Part shown: piece after piece, positions 9,448 to 20,490 of the stretch
How the letters are laid out: the number at the start of each line of letters is the position of its first letter
Numbering within the stretch: position 1 is the first letter of the stretch
NCBI GenBank assembly: GCA_026709265.1
Contig: JAPOTI010000067.1
Coordinates: 1-64,000 of the forward strand
From: Paracoccaceae bacterium
GTDB lineage: Bacteria > Pseudomonadota > Alphaproteobacteria > Rhodobacterales > Rhodobacteraceae
Direction: 5' to 3'
DNA length: 64,000 bases
Position numbers and translations under genes: made by a program
The notes under the pieces: model-generated
The model's input: the letters and a program-made list of their open reading frames with translations, nothing else
Databases searched by the model: none
Told to the model about the DNA's origin: nothing

Positions 9448-9741
9448 TCACTGGAGCTCCAGACGCAACGTGCGCCCGACCGCCTGTGCCGCCCGCGTCA
9501 GGGTGGTCAGTGCCACTGTCGCGTGGTCAGGGTCCAGCAGCCGGTCGAGTTGCGAGCGGCTGGTGTTCATACGGCGGGCCATTTCTGCCTTGGAGATCTT
9601 TTGCCGCTTCATTTCGGCGGCCAGCTGGAAGGCCAGCACCCGCTTGACAGCCTGTTCACTGCTTCTCTCCAGTGTCCCTTGCTCCCTGAGAAAGTCCGCA
9701 AAGACCGTGCCGGCCTCGCCCGTTTCGCTCTCACTGTTCAT
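9448..9741 (-). CDS. XRE-family antitoxin (HigA-like)
   Basis: HTH sequence LAAEMKRQKISKAEMARRMNTSRSQLDRLLDP; overlaps toxin ORF by 4 bp. Confidence 0.75.
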   Translation of the reverse strand: MNSESETGEAGTVFADFLREQGTLERSSEQAVKRVLAFQLAAEMKRQKISKAEMARRMNTSRSQLDRLLDPDHATVALTTLTRAAQAVGRTLRLELQ

Positions 9742-10088
9742 CGCAATCCTCTCAGTCTCCGTGCGGCCACAGCGATTGCCACCTTCTGTGTCGCCGGCCC
9801 CGTCTTGATGAAGCCGTCCAGAAGAACCATGTCACCCCGGTGGACACAAAAGAGCACGCGGGCAATCCGTCCCCTTGGCAGACGGCTCCGGATTTCCCAT
9901 AGTCCTGTCTGTCCCCTGATCGACCGGCACACCGGCATGCCGACCGGCCAGCCGAACTCCGCCGTGCGGATATCATCCCCAATGGTCTTGCGGTCCGCGT
10001 CTGACAGGGACAACAGCCAATCCCGCACCGGTTCCCGCCCGCCGACAGATCGGAAAAAGCGGGCCCGGAGGCGCTTCCGGTCATTCAT
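9738..10088 (-). CDS. Type II toxin, phage-derived Gp49-like/HigB family
   Basis: DRKTIGDDIRTAEFGWPVGMPVCRSIRGQTGLWEIRSRLPRGRIARVLFCVHRGDMVLLDGFIKTGPATQ pattern. Confidence 0.8.
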   Translation of the reverse strand: MNDRKRLRARFFRSVGGREPVRDWLLSLSDADRKTIGDDIRTAEFGWPVGMPVCRSIRGQTGLWEIRSRLPRGRIARVLFCVHRGDMVLLDGFIKTGPATQKVAIAVAARRLRGLR

Positions 10089-10172
10089 GCACTGACTGTA
10101 CCCTGAACGGTACAGAACGGCAAGGCCGGATCGACTACAGATGAGTGCAGAATATCACTTTAAGGTTTTCGG

Positions 10173-10951
10173 TGTCGTTTGTCACAAATCACTTCAGTGG
10201 TTGCCCTTGATTTTGCGCACTTTTGTCTCGTGTTCTGTCACAAATGCGTTCAGTGTGGTGCATTTCGGTCAGATATGACGTCAATCTGTTGTAGCGGACA
10301 GGGTCGGTCATGGACATGGAGACCGTCCCCGGGGTCGGTGTTCCTGTCGACGACCTGCGGGCGATGCAGTGGGAAAGAATCTGGATCCGGATCATGGCCG
10401 AGATCACGGCGGATCTGGAGGCGGAGGACGGCCGGCGGGCGGGAGCTGGAATCCCGGTTCACCCCCGTCACAGATGAGCAGACCCATAGGTGACAGGCGT
10501 ATGTGACACGTCTCAATGTCACAGATCGGTTGAATGGCGGGATGTGCTCAACCTGGTCCATGATCTGGACAGCAAGGGGGCCTCGCTGCGGGTTTTTGAT
10601 CCCGACGTGACAACGGCGGGGGATCTCGGCCGTCTGGTGGTCACGGTCCTGGGGAGGCTCGCCGATCTGGAACACAAATTCATCCAGGATCGCCAGCGTG
10701 CGGGCATTGACGCCGCCAAGGCAAAAGGGGTCTATCAGGGGCAGAAACAACAGATCGACACGGACCGGCTCCGGGAGCTGGCCGCACAAAACATGCCCAA
10801 GGCGCAGATGGACCGCACGCTCAAGATCTCATGGATGTCGGTCTGTCGCGCCCTCAAGACAGGAAAGAGTCCGCCACCGTGAGCGGGGCCCGCACGCCCA
10901 GCCGACGGTACGGTCAGTCGCACCCACTGAAGTCTTTTGTGACAAATGACA
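10173..10951. mobile_element. 779-bp Tn5053/Tn402-like mini-element with inverted ends and resolvase remnant
   Basis: Left TGTCGTTTGTCACAAATCACTTCAGTGG and right (reverse complement) TGTCATTTGTCACAAAAGACTTCAGTGG; subterminal related repeat near 10236; serine-resolvase C-terminus inside. Confidence 0.55.
10535..10882 (+). pseudogene. Serine recombinase/resolvase (TniR-like) fragment lacking the N-terminal catalytic part
   Basis: DVLNLVHDLDSKGASLRVFDPDVTTAGDLGRLVVTVLGRLADLEHKFIQDRQRAGIDAAKAKGVYQGQKQ. Confidence 0.65.
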
Positions 10952-11055
10952 CCCGCGTCAAAAAGGTCGCGTCCTACCGGGTCATCGCGCACAACAGACA
11001 GCCTGACACATTTGTCCCCATCCGCGTTAATGAATTGGTGGGCCTGTTCGCCTTC

Positions 11056-12186
11056 TTACTCGTAGACAGGTGTTTCCGTCGTCTGGAGTTCGGGCCAGTC
11101 GGCGATGACATTCTCACCCTGAAGCGGCTGCTGGTATCCTTTGTGGCAGGTCTTGCACGACACTTTTGGGACATCACCGTGGATTGCCCCGAGACGTGAC
11201 TCGGGCAAAATCCCTTCAAGAGGAAGCAGATAATCATTGTTCAGCTCTTGCACCATCGCAATGCCCAAACTTGCCGTACTCCATTGCGGCGTGACTTCCG
11301 ATCCCTCGTAAAAGGCCCGGCTATTGTGACAGAAGACACAGTTCACACCCAGTGAATTCGCAAAATGATTCATCAATGAATAAGTCCGCTCGGTATTTTG
11401 AATGCTGGGGAGATCGCGTCCCGGCACACCTGGAACGCGGCTTTCAAGATCGTGAACAGCAATCGTCTCGTTATTGATGAAGAATTCCTGCAATGCATCT
11501 GAAGGGAGCGATGTGGATTGGCTGTTCCGCGTTGCGCGGTTCTGATTGGCCGACCAGCCGGCCGCAGCCTGGTTGACCGGCACATTATTGTACCAGATGT
11601 CACTCGGTACCGGATTGCCCCGATGGCAGGTAAAGCAGGTCACACCAACTTCCTTGTTGGCACTGACATGGCCGTCCCAGAACGCGTTGATATTCTGGGT
11701 CATCTCAATCATTCTCCGGGAGACGACCTTGGTGTACAATGAATCATTGCCGTATTCCTCAATATCGTCTTCCGCATGACAATAGGCACACCCTTCCTCA
11801 GGGGCGACCCAAAGGGTGATCGCGTTCATCAGTCGAAGAAAATTGTCCTCGGTCAAATCTCCGAGAACCTGCACATTCTCGTAAATGTCCTTGGCGAGAA
11901 CTTCGTCGCCTTGCGGGACAAACGGCTCATCTTCATAGAGTTCTTCAATGTCCGGATCCGGCGTGGCGAGATCGCTGACGAATTCTGCCCGCGACATTCC
12001 CGTTCCCCGCGGCCCGCTTTGCAGACTGTCTGTTGCGAAAGGCTGTCCCAGAATGACGATCGCCGCGAAGACAAAGAGGACAGATCCGACAATGCCGACA
12101 ATGATCCCCGGCCCATAGACGTCAGTCGGACGTTTTGCGTTCCATTCTTCGAACCAGGAAGGCAGCTTGAAATAGTTTCTTGGCAT
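11056..12186 (-). CDS. pufC: Photosynthetic reaction centre tetraheme cytochrome c subunit
   Basis: Four CxxCH motifs (CAYCH, CFTCH, CVFCH, CKTCH); follows pufM. Confidence 0.97.
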   Translation of the reverse strand: MPRNYFKLPSWFEEWNAKRPTDVYGPGIIVGIVGSVLFVFAAIVILGQPFATDSLQSGPRGTGMSRAEFVSDLATPDPDIEELYEDEPFVPQGDEVLAKDIYENVQVLGDLTEDNFLRLMNAITLWVAPEEGCAYCHAEDDIEEYGNDSLYTKVVSRRMIEMTQNINAFWDGHVSANKEVGVTCFTCHRGNPVPSDIWYNNVPVNQAAAGWSANQNRATRNSQSTSLPSDALQEFFINNETIAVHDLESRVPGVPGRDLPSIQNTERTYSLMNHFANSLGVNCVFCHNSRAFYEGSEVTPQWSTASLGIAMVQELNNDYLLPLEGILPESRLGAIHGDVPKVSCKTCHKGYQQPLQGENVIADWPELQTTETPVYE

Positions 12187-12191
12187 GGACC

Positions 12192-13178
12192 CTACTCCTT
12201 CCCGATAAAGGCTTCGTAAGAGCCATAGTTTTCGTAGCCATAGCTGCCATCATACTCAGGCGCAAAATTATGTTCCTGGGCCCAAATGAACCAGTTATCG
12301 ACAACAGTCCCGGTCAACAGGATACCAATGCCTCCGGTCAACGGCGTGAGCACCGCGAACCACCAGGCCCAGCGATGAACACCCTCCATGGTGGCATTAA
12401 ATCCCATCGTCCAACGCCAAAAAAGAGCCGCGCGTTCGCTCGCGGTGCCACGGTCAGTAATCTGCTCGATTTCCCGGTCGCCGCCATATCTCGCAACCGA
12501 GAGAATCGTGCCGCCATGCATGGCGAACAGGAGCGTTGAACCGTAAAGAAAGACGATGGAGAGACAATGAAATGGATTGTAGTAAAGATTACCGTAGCGG
12601 ATCGAAAACGCCGTCGTCCAGTCCAGGTGGGGGAAAATACCATACGGAACCGCTTCGCTCCACGAGCCAATCAGAATGGGGCGAAAGAGTCCGAGCACCA
12701 GGAACAGCCAGATTGCCGCACCAAATGCCCAGAAGACATGTTTGCCCATTTTTTGTTCCGCGGCCAATTGCCAGGACCGGTACCACCATCCCATCACGGA
12801 AAATAAGAGGAAGAAACTGGCGATCAGATACCAGCCGCCATCATCGAGTGGTGGCATGCGAAGCCCGTATTCGGGGCTCGGTGGTTCGAGGGCCAGCCAA
12901 AAGAGTTGACGGAGGAATTCCGGAACCGACCAGCCGACCTGGGCCAGCATATTAAACCCAATGATGTTGAGCCATAATATGCCGCTGGCGAGGGAGACGA
13001 CCCCGACCATACCGAGATTGACAGGCCCTATCTGCGCATTACCAAGCCAGCCAAGCAAGGAGGAGAAACGCGTAGACTTGGTTCGGTCCGCAGTGAGTGT
13101 CCCATAATCATCGGTGCCCATTTCGGCAGGCCCGCGAACCTGCACTTGAGTGAAGATGTTCTGATATTCAGTAATCAT
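12192..13178 (-). CDS. pufM: Reaction centre M subunit
   Basis: Characteristic PufM sequence; puf operon. Confidence 0.98.
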   Translation of the reverse strand: MITEYQNIFTQVQVRGPAEMGTDDYGTLTADRTKSTRFSSLLGWLGNAQIGPVNLGMVGVVSLASGILWLNIIGFNMLAQVGWSVPEFLRQLFWLALEPPSPEYGLRMPPLDDGGWYLIASFFLLFSVMGWWYRSWQLAAEQKMGKHVFWAFGAAIWLFLVLGLFRPILIGSWSEAVPYGIFPHLDWTTAFSIRYGNLYYNPFHCLSIVFLYGSTLLFAMHGGTILSVARYGGDREIEQITDRGTASERAALFWRWTMGFNATMEGVHRWAWWFAVLTPLTGGIGILLTGTVVDNWFIWAQEHNFAPEYDGSYGYENYGSYEAFIGKE

Positions 13179-13181
13179 GGT

Positions 13182-14021
13182 CTACATCCCCGCTCCACTT
13201 CCCCAGATCGGTAATTCGAGCCACCAATTCCACCATTCAGGCCAACCACGCGTCCAAACGGGACCGGAAATGATGATACAGACCGCCGAGAAAAAAGCGG
13301 CATTGATCGCCAGCAGGAATCCCAGTCGGTGGATTCCGAGCGGGCCGATCGAATAACCGATATAATCGCGGAAGAACGTGTCTTCGTGATCAGGAGTCTT
13401 GACGGTTTCGCCCTTCTCCGGATTCACCGCTGAAAGAATTAAACCACCATGGAGGGCGAGTGCCAGACATGTGGTAAAAAAGAGTGTGACCGCCAGCATA
13501 TGAGCCGGGTTGTAATGGAAATGCAGATAGGAGTAGCCGACATTGGAGACCCAGTCGAGATGGCTGAATATTCCATACGGAAAACCATGGCCCCAGGCAC
13601 CCAACAGGAGCGGCCGGAAGACCACCAATGTCACATAGGCAAAAATCGCAACTGAGAACGCAAACGGCACATGGTAGCCAATCCCCAATTTGCGACAGAT
13701 TTCAACTTCGCGCAATGCCCAACTGCAAAAGGCCCCGATCGCGCAGATCGTGATGATTTGCCACAGCCCGCCCTCGAGCAACGGAGCCGCGCCCAGCCCA
13801 TAACTGAGGTCAGGAGGGGCAATATTGATCAACCAGGGATTGTATGTGCCCTGTTGTGCTGCCCCATAAAAGATCAGGACTGTGCCCAAAATGGCGAAGA
13901 ATGCCGTGGTGACGCCAAAAAAACCAACATAAAAAGGGCCAAACCAGAAATCAAAAAGATCGCCTCCGATCAGGGTTCCGCCCCTTACGCGGTATTTTCT
14001 TTCGAAACTGAGCAGTGCCAT
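13182..14021 (-). CDS. pufL: Reaction centre L subunit
   Basis: [36 protein letters not shown]... Confidence 0.98.
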   Translation of the reverse strand: MALLSFERKYRVRGGTLIGGDLFDFWFGPFYVGFFGVTTAFFAILGTVLIFYGAAQQGTYNPWLINIAPPDLSYGLGAAPLLEGGLWQIITICAIGAFCSWALREVEICRKLGIGYHVPFAFSVAIFAYVTLVVFRPLLLGAWGHGFPYGIFSHLDWVSNVGYSYLHFHYNPAHMLAVTLFFTTCLALALHGGLILSAVNPEKGETVKTPDHEDTFFRDYIGYSIGPLGIHRLGFLLAINAAFFSAVCIIISGPVWTRGWPEWWNWWLELPIWGSGAGM

Positions 14022-14135
14022 TGTCCGTACCTCGTAACTATCGTTCCCGCGAAAGAACCGGGAGTGTGTCTCTGTAATCTGGTCGCCGCGGGCAGCTCAG
14101 CGGCCGCCCGCAGCGCATTCGCTCTGACTTCACGG

Positions 14136-14303
14136 TTACTGCATCGCGGCGAGACGCGCGTCCGCAGCTGTTTCGAACCAGTTCAAGCCGTTCGAAAGGA
14201 CCACGAGATGTATCAATACCGCTAAGAGGAACAGGAACACGCCTTGTGCAACAAACACACGACGCGGATCAAAGATCAGCCAGATCTTGTAAAACCGTGC
14301 CAT
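14136..14303 (-). CDS. pufA: LH1 alpha subunit
   Basis: Translation [55 protein letters not shown] (55 aa, too short for the supplied ORF track). Confidence 0.95.
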   Translation of the reverse strand: MARFYKIWLIFDPRRVFVAQGVFLFLLAVLIHLVVLSNGLNWFETAADARLAAMQ

Positions 14304-14315
14304 TTTCTTGTCTCC

Positions 14316-14465
14316 TTAGAACCACGGAGCCCAGAGATAGGTGGCGAGATGCGCCACCAGGGCGATGAGGGCAAACAGCGTCAAGCCGCTCATATACACC
14401 GCGTGCAGTTCCTGGGCCTGCTCGTCGTCGAGACCCGTGAATGACAGGTCCTGATTTTCAGCCAT
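14316..14465 (-). CDS. pufB: LH1 beta subunit
   Basis: Translation [49 protein letters not shown] (49 aa). Confidence 0.95.
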   Translation of the reverse strand: MAENQDLSFTGLDDEQAQELHAVYMSGLTLFALIALVAHLATYLWAPWF

Positions 14466-14580
14466 CAACTTTCCTCCGAAAGATTACTGCTGACGCCGCG
14501 ACGCCCTCGCGGCAGGGTCCGGATAGTTTCCTATCCGCTCTCTGACGTCCCCCAGGGACGAAGAGTTCCTTCACGGCTTT

Positions 14581-14802
14581 TCAAGCCGAAAAAATGCATG
14601 GCGTGAACCGGTGCGCTTCGGCCCAGGCGCGCCCGACGGGCCCGCGAACCTTCATTGATCGCGCACGGACAATATGGCCAATCCACCGCATGGTATTGAT
14701 TGGCAACGCCAGAAGAAAAATCAGCGTGAAATAAATGTAGTATTCCATGCTTCGACCGCGTTCAGCGATCGACTTTTCTGAATTCATGGTCATTTCTAAC
14801 AT
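14581..14802 (-). CDS. pufQ: PufQ
   Basis: EYYIYFTLIFLLALPINTMRWIGHIVRARSMKVRGPVGRAWAEAHRFTPCIFSA is PufQ-like; between bchZ and pufB. Confidence 0.8.
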   Translation of the reverse strand: MLEMTMNSEKSIAERGRSMEYYIYFTLIFLLALPINTMRWIGHIVRARSMKVRGPVGRAWAEAHRFTPCIFSA

Positions 14803-14823
14803 CAGCGGAACCTCCTCTCGCTA

Positions 14824-16293
14824 TCAGTTGTCTGCTGGCATCATCACGGCCCCGTTCAGCGCTGAGACTGTCTCGAGTCCGACGTGTGTGTCGCCCTGCG
14901 CAAGAGCTTCCCTCTCGGCCGCGTCGCGTAGCGACTTGGCCGCGGAAATCCGCGTCAGGATCGGATGGGTGGCAACGATTCGATCAAGCTCTGCCTGGGC
15001 ATCGGGTTCCCACGGCAGATTGCGTTTGAGTCGTGCCGGTGTGGTCGCGGCATCATCCATTTCAGTGGCCAGTGGCAGCACATGAAACAGGGCATCAAAA
15101 AGGCCGTTGCAGACTTCCTGAACCAGGTAGGTGGCACCGGCATAGCCCATCATTGGCGTCCCTGTCGCGCGCCGTATCGCGGCCCCGGGAAAGGATGCTG
15201 GAATGAAGGATGTCTGGGGTCCATGCCCGCCCTTCATCTCAGCAAGATATATTTTTTCGTTGATACTGCCGAACAGAACCAATGGTCGATGCCGGTGTAT
15301 CAGGCCGCGCACTTCTTCATTGTCGGTTTTTGTGCCGGCACAACGGGCCACCGCAAACGCACAGGGCAACCCCAGATCGGTCTCAAGAAAATGGCGGATC
15401 CCGCGGGCATAAGTTTCATTGGCAACAATAGCGAATGAGGCGGTGGCAAAGAAATCTTGCGTCACCGAGCGCCACAGGTCCCACAGGGGCTTGATGGTGC
15501 TGTGTTTTTCCCGTGCGATAAACGGTTCGGGGTCAAGTCCAAGCAATTCTCCGAGCTTGCGGAGAAATTTGGTTGTACTCTCCAGACCAATGGGGGCTTG
15601 CAAATAAGGTTTGCCCAAGATTTCAGACAACCCACGCCCGAATTCGCGATACATGCAAATATTGACGTCGGCATTTACCAGGCCGCGCATTTCAGCGACA
15701 TGTGCACCGAGGGGCATGACCATGTTGACGTCAGCACCGATCCCTTCCACCAGACGTCGGATTTCGGCGAGATCAGAAGGCATGTTGAACAGCCCGTACA
15801 TCGGACCGAGAATATTGACTCGCGGTCTTGCACCTTCGGCACGTTTTGCGGCGCGTGGCATACGACCTTTTGTCATGCCAAACTCGGTGAAGACCCATGT
15901 CATGGCGCGGTCGGCGGCTTCCCACTGGTCCTCGTCAATGGTACGTGGCAGGAATCGCTGGATGCCGGTGCCTTCCGGTGTCACGCCCCCACCAATCATT
16001 TCAGCGATCGAGCCGGTCACAACAACGGCTGGCAGGGCCGGATCCAAACTTTCCCAAGCACGTTTCATCGCGCCTTCGGTCCCGTCACGGCCCAGTTCTT
16101 CCTCGCCCAGCCCCGTCACGACAATTGGCAATTCATGCGGGGGCAGAGCGTCGGTATAGTGCAGAACCGAAGTCACCGGGAGGTTCTCACAACCCACGGG
16201 CCCATCGATGACCACCTGCAGACCCTTGACGGCGCAAAAGGCATAGACGGCCCCCCAATAGCCTCCCGCCCGGTCATGATCCTGAATCAACAT
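14824..16293 (-). CDS. bchZ: Chlorophyllide a reductase subunit Z
   Basis: BchZ-type sequence [58 protein letters not shown]. Confidence 0.97.
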   Translation of the reverse strand: MLIQDHDRAGGYWGAVYAFCAVKGLQVVIDGPVGCENLPVTSVLHYTDALPPHELPIVVTGLGEEELGRDGTEGAMKRAWESLDPALPAVVVTGSIAEMIGGGVTPEGTGIQRFLPRTIDEDQWEAADRAMTWVFTEFGMTKGRMPRAAKRAEGARPRVNILGPMYGLFNMPSDLAEIRRLVEGIGADVNMVMPLGAHVAEMRGLVNADVNICMYREFGRGLSEILGKPYLQAPIGLESTTKFLRKLGELLGLDPEPFIAREKHSTIKPLWDLWRSVTQDFFATASFAIVANETYARGIRHFLETDLGLPCAFAVARCAGTKTDNEEVRGLIHRHRPLVLFGSINEKIYLAEMKGGHGPQTSFIPASFPGAAIRRATGTPMMGYAGATYLVQEVCNGLFDALFHVLPLATEMDDAATTPARLKRNLPWEPDAQAELDRIVATHPILTRISAAKSLRDAAEREALAQGDTHVGLETVSALNGAVMMPADN

Positions 16294-17855
16294 CAGACAG
16301 GGATCTCCGGATTGGACGAATCATTGGCGTTTCTGGCCTTTTCAAGCTTGCGTTGACGCAATCTCCTGAAATCCGGCCGCAATTTTGGAGTGCCTTCCCA
16401 GATTCCCGCAGTGTCGCCGCTGCCGACGCCACTGAAGAATTTGCGCATCCGCTCCATGCGTTCCTTGCCCTCGATGGCGGAACTGACCACCTCAATCAAG
16501 CTGCCGGCGCCGGCGGGTCCCATCAGCGGCCGCGCCGATATGAGATTGGTAAAGTAAAGCGCCGGAATGCCGAGTTCTTTTGCCTTCTGGACCACGGGTG
16601 TTGTCCCGATTGCAAGATTCGGACGCAGGGCTTCCATCGCCATGCAATCATCTTCCAAGGAGACGCGGAATTGCACTTTTGCGCCCCTGGCCTCCAGCCA
16701 TTCGGCGTCTTCCTCGTTCCATTTCGTGCGGGGGCAGGCGGTTCCGACATAGGGAACCGAAGCGCCACATTCGACCAGGAGGCGCGCAACCAGCAATTCG
16801 CTCCCTTCATATCCCGAAACCGTCACGCTTCCATGAATCTGCGCCTCGGACAGTGCCGCCTTGATGGCCGGGAGAAACCTGTTTTGACTCGCCGCAACCT
16901 TGTCCTTCTTCAGCCCGCAAGCCTGACCGATTGCAGCGAGCCAGGCCGCGGTGCCGTCATGTCCGACGGGAGCCGAACCGACGATTTCACGCCCGCTTTC
17001 CGTGAATTCGCGCACGGCGGCGGTGTAGAAGGGGTGCATCGCGGCGACAGCGGCACAATCAAGTGCCGCGTAGAGTTCACGCCACTCGCGGCAAGGAACC
17101 ACGGGTCCGGCGGCGAGTCCCATCGGTGCCAGCATCTGTCCGATCATCACCGGGTCAGCAGGGAACATTTCGCCGAGTAATGTCACAGTTGGCAGGTCGG
17201 AGAGGCCGCTTTCGGGTCGCGCCACCGGACCCGCCTCGATTTCTCTACGGGCATAATTCAACATCGCCCCCGCCAGCACATCCTTGGCCTCGGCATGTGT
17301 CGGAACACCAAAACCCGGAACGTCGATGCCGACGATACGGACACCATTGATTTCGTCGGGCAGGAGTCTCAGCGGAACGCCGGATGCCGTGGGCACGCAA
17401 AGATTGGTGACCACGACGGCATCGTATTTTTCAGGATCGGCGATCTTGTCGACGCTTTCACGAATATCTTCAAAGAGCTTCCCGGTGACCAGGGTCTCTG
17501 AATTAAACGGAACATATCCGACCGAACGGCGGGCACCGTAAAAGTGGCTGACAAATGTCAGACCATAGACGCAACAGGCCGAACCTGAGAGGACAGTTGC
17601 GACACGTCGCATTCTGAGGCCGACGCGCAAAGAACCAAATGCCGGGCACATCGACTGGGGCTTGTCATGCGGCCCACGCGGATAATCTTTGGCATATTGT
17701 TCGAGTAACTCGGAATGACGCGCTTCGTCGGTGGCGTGCTGCAACACATCCTGAGAGTGACAGGCTCCTGCGTGAGCGCCCGATTCAACAACCGGCGTCT
17801 CGTTCCGAATGACTTCGGTTTTTGCAGCGTCGTCATATGTGACTTCTTCGGTCAC
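16293..17855 (-). CDS. bchY: Chlorophyllide a reductase subunit Y
   Basis: BchY sequence; probable GTG start at 17855 right at the bchX stop. The longer 634-aa ORF runs antisense-free into bchX and is not used. Confidence 0.93.
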   Translation of the reverse strand: MTEEVTYDDAAKTEVIRNETPVVESGAHAGACHSQDVLQHATDEARHSELLEQYAKDYPRGPHDKPQSMCPAFGSLRVGLRMRRVATVLSGSACCVYGLTFVSHFYGARRSVGYVPFNSETLVTGKLFEDIRESVDKIADPEKYDAVVVTNLCVPTASGVPLRLLPDEINGVRIVGIDVPGFGVPTHAEAKDVLAGAMLNYARREIEAGPVARPESGLSDLPTVTLLGEMFPADPVMIGQMLAPMGLAAGPVVPCREWRELYAALDCAAVAAMHPFYTAAVREFTESGREIVGSAPVGHDGTAAWLAAIGQACGLKKDKVAASQNRFLPAIKAALSEAQIHGSVTVSGYEGSELLVARLLVECGASVPYVGTACPRTKWNEEDAEWLEARGAKVQFRVSLEDDCMAMEALRPNLAIGTTPVVQKAKELGIPALYFTNLISARPLMGPAGAGSLIEVVSSAIEGKERMERMRKFFSGVGSGDTAGIWEGTPKLRPDFRRLRQRKLEKARNANDSSNPEIPV

Positions 17856-17856
17856 T

Positions 17857-18894
17857 TCATGCCTCGTCGTAAATGACTTCCAAGCTCTTCTTCGGCTTGG
17901 CATTTTTGCCCCGCATATCCCGTTCGGTTGCGGGTTCGAGCACCACACCCGCGCCGATTTCATCGCCGTCAAACAGCGCGAGCAGTTGATCCTGATTGAG
18001 TGCCTGAGGTCGCAACGGCGGTGCGTCTGACACGTTGGTTCCCAGTTCAGCGAATAGCGGCCCCCAGGGCCCTTCACCGGTGCCGACAATCTGATAATTT
18101 GCCGACTTCCTGCGTAAATCCTCGTCGGCGGGAATCGCCGCCAGGACCGGGATATCCACCGATTTGGCAAACGCTTGCGCTTCACCGGTGCCGTCATCCT
18201 TGTTGATCACGAGGCCGGCCACTCCCACATTACCGCCCATCTTGCGAAAATACTCTACAGCAGAGCAGACATTGTTGGCGACATAGAGCGACTGCAGATC
18301 GTTTGAGCCCACCAATATGACCTTCTGCGCCATATCACGGGCGATCGGGAGACCGAATCCACCGCAGACGACATCGCCGAGAAAATCAAGCAGGACAAAG
18401 TCGAAATCCCAGTCGTGAAAGCCAAGTTTCTCGAGCAGTTCAAATCCGTGGATGATGCCACGTCCGCCGCATCCGCGTCCGACCTCCGGCCCACCAAGCT
18501 CCATGGCAAAGACACCGTTGCGCTTGAAACAGACATCGCCGATCTCAACTTCTTCACCGGCAAGTTTCTTGTGAGTTGATGTCTCGATGATCGTTGGGCA
18601 TGCTTTTCCGCCAAAAAGCAGGCTGGTTGTATCTGATTTCGGGTCACAACCGATCAGAAGAACCCGTTTGCCCTGTTCAGCCATCATATGGCTCAGATTT
18701 GCCAGGGTAAAAGATTTGCCAATTCCACCTTTGCCGTAAATGGCAATGATCTGGGTTTTCTTCGTTGGTTCGCTGTGTGGAATCTCCAGCGTCGGCGTAC
18801 TGGCCTCCTCGCGGAGCCTTGCGTCATAATCTCTCAGATCGGCAGTTTGTTCGGTCATTGTACAGAATTCCACTCCAGGATCATCTTGAGACAA
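17857..18894 (-). CDS. bchX: Chlorophyllide a reductase iron protein subunit X
   Basis: NifH-like [47 protein letters not shown]; start may be at 18858. Confidence 0.95.
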   Translation of the reverse strand: MSQDDPGVEFCTMTEQTADLRDYDARLREEASTPTLEIPHSEPTKKTQIIAIYGKGGIGKSFTLANLSHMMAEQGKRVLLIGCDPKSDTTSLLFGGKACPTIIETSTHKKLAGEEVEIGDVCFKRNGVFAMELGGPEVGRGCGGRGIIHGFELLEKLGFHDWDFDFVLLDFLGDVVCGGFGLPIARDMAQKVILVGSNDLQSLYVANNVCSAVEYFRKMGGNVGVAGLVINKDDGTGEAQAFAKSVDIPVLAAIPADEDLRRKSANYQIVGTGEGPWGPLFAELGTNVSDAPPLRPQALNQDQLLALFDGDEIGAGVVLEPATERDMRGKNAKPKKSLEVIYDEA

Positions 18895-19796
18895 GCCGGA
18901 TCTGCAAAGGCAATTGGATAAGCCGCATCCGCTATATTGGCGGGCATCTGGTGCGTAATCAGACCGTCAAGCGACAGATTACCCTTTTCAATCAGGTCAT
19001 ATGTTTCCGCCATATCGTCCTTTGTCCATTCAGCCGCGACTCGGATTCGCAACTCACGCATGAAGGCGGGCGGATAGGCAAAGCTCAGCGATTCCGGGTA
19101 AAATCCACCGAGCACGATTTCGCCGCCCCTGGCGGCGCGCGCAATCAGGCTGTCCAGCAATTGCCCATTGCCACTGGCGTCATAAATCGACGTGTAGTCC
19201 TGACGGGAGTCATCATCCGGAGCACAGACCGGGTAGGTTTCATGCCCCTGCTGTCGCTCTGGATCAATCTCCCAGACCGTGGGCGGTGGGCCACCATAGG
19301 CGATGGTGAGGCGCGCGAGTAATCTGCCAAGGACGCCGTGGCCAACAATCAAATCGGGCAGTCTGTTCTCAGGAGGAGCAAGCGCGTGTCGGGCAGTCGC
19401 GGCAAGGGCAAGCAGTACGGATTCTGGTCCCGCCGCCGTATTCAGCCGTGTGACACGCTTGGCCGGTGTCACCACATGCTTTGCCGATGCCCCGAACAGG
19501 CAATGGACATCACGAAATCCGTGCGAGCCGGGAACAAAAACCCGTTCACCCGCGCGAAATCCAGTTTGAGATCCGGCTTCACTGACTTCGCCGACAGCTT
19601 CATAACCGGGAACCAAAGGATAACCCATTCCCGGAAAATCAGGCATGTCACCGCTCCAGAAAAGCTTTTCCGTGCCTGTCGAGATTCCGCTGTGAAGAAT
19701 CTCGACAACGAGGTCATTGCATCCCGGTTTGGCGAGTTGAAGAGTCTCCATGCGTAAAGACTCCTTCCCCGTGAGAACAACAGCCTTAGTGTTCAC
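18855..19796 (-). CDS. bchC: 2-desacetyl-2-hydroxyethyl bacteriochlorophyllide a dehydrogenase
   Basis: BchC-like MDR dehydrogenase; GTG start VNTKAVVLTGKESLRMETLQL. Confidence 0.93.
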   Translation of the reverse strand: MNTKAVVLTGKESLRMETLQLAKPGCNDLVVEILHSGISTGTEKLFWSGDMPDFPGMGYPLVPGYEAVGEVSEAGSQTGFRAGERVFVPGSHGFRDVHCLFGASAKHVVTPAKRVTRLNTAAGPESVLLALAATARHALAPPENRLPDLIVGHGVLGRLLARLTIAYGGPPPTVWEIDPERQQGHETYPVCAPDDDSRQDYTSIYDASGNGQLLDSLIARAARGGEIVLGGFYPESLSFAYPPAFMRELRIRVAAEWTKDDMAETYDLIEKGNLSLDGLITHQMPANIADAAYPIAFADPACLKMILEWNSVQ

Positions 19797-19858
19797 AACA
19801 GCGTTCCGTTGAAGGCCTGAACATGTCCTTGTCTCCCAAAGGCATAGCCCTAGACTTA

Positions 19859-19876
19859 TGTCTATCCAATATGACA
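19859..19876. promoter_or_regulatory. PpsR/CrtJ site (TGT-N12-ACA), bchC promoter
   Basis: TGTCTATCCAATATGACA. Confidence 0.75.
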
Positions 19877-19883
19877 CTCAAAG

Positions 19884-19901
19884 TGTCAAGTCAAATTGAC
19901 A
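19884..19901. promoter_or_regulatory. PpsR/CrtJ site (TGT-N12-ACA), bchC promoter, second of tandem
   Basis: TGTCAAGTCAAATTGACA, 7 bp from the first site. Confidence 0.8.
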
Positions 19902-20203
19902 CTTATCAGTGACAATGGTGGAGGGCAACAACAATAGCGGATTCAATTTATTGAAAATGCCCGGGATGCGCGGTGCGTATGTCCGGGCCTCATGGGCGTA
20001 AGCTGATGGGGAGACACCCGATCCCGGTGGATGTTACGGAATGGGTGATCACGTCCTGTGGTGATACCGGTCAGGCACGTCATGCCTTGGTGTGGGGTTT
20101 GGGGTTTGTGCGAGATGACGGACTGGCGTGGTCCTACAGGTGATGTCTGTGTCGTCGGCCCGCAAGATGCGGCCAGGGCCAGCAGCATACGCCTCCAGCC
20201 TGA

Positions 20204-20251
20204 ATTCTCATCTTGTTTGTCGCAAATTCTCAGGGTGATTGACGCGCTACA
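20204..20251 (-). repeat. 48-bp transposon terminal sequence, copy B
   Basis: ATTCTCATCTTGTTTGTCGCAAATTCTCAGGGTGATTGACGCGCTACA. Confidence 0.75.
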
Positions 20252-20490
20252 GAACAGATCAGGCAAGCAGAAGAAGCACATGTCCGAGTCTGCGTCTCAT
20301 CCTGGACTGAACGTCACATCACCAGGCGGCAACGCCAATGTGACAGGGCATTCGCCATGGGGCCCGTTGAAAACGCGGGGTCTGTTTCACTCCCGGCCGT
20401 GCCTGTGATTCTCCGGGCGGTGTGAAAGATGCCGATGAGACTTCCGCCAACTGACGGAACAGGGAGACGGATGATTTCAGTCGGCTGTAT

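Noticed and set aside
15457-17180. Long plus-strand ORFs (299 and 275 aa) opposite bchZ/bchY
   Set aside because: High-GC shadow ORFs antisense to confident bch genes.
17856-18197. N-terminal extension of BchY ORF to 634 aa
   Set aside because: Extension overlaps bchX coding sequence in another frame; GTG start at 17855 immediately after bchX is more plausible.
312-20254. Copies A and B of the 48-bp end as the two ends of one 20-kb transposon carrying bhc plus puf
   Set aside because: The orientation (inverted, facing each other) would allow it, but the internal genes belong to two conserved units and the right end splits crtF/bchC; independent insertions are simpler, without target-site duplication evidence.
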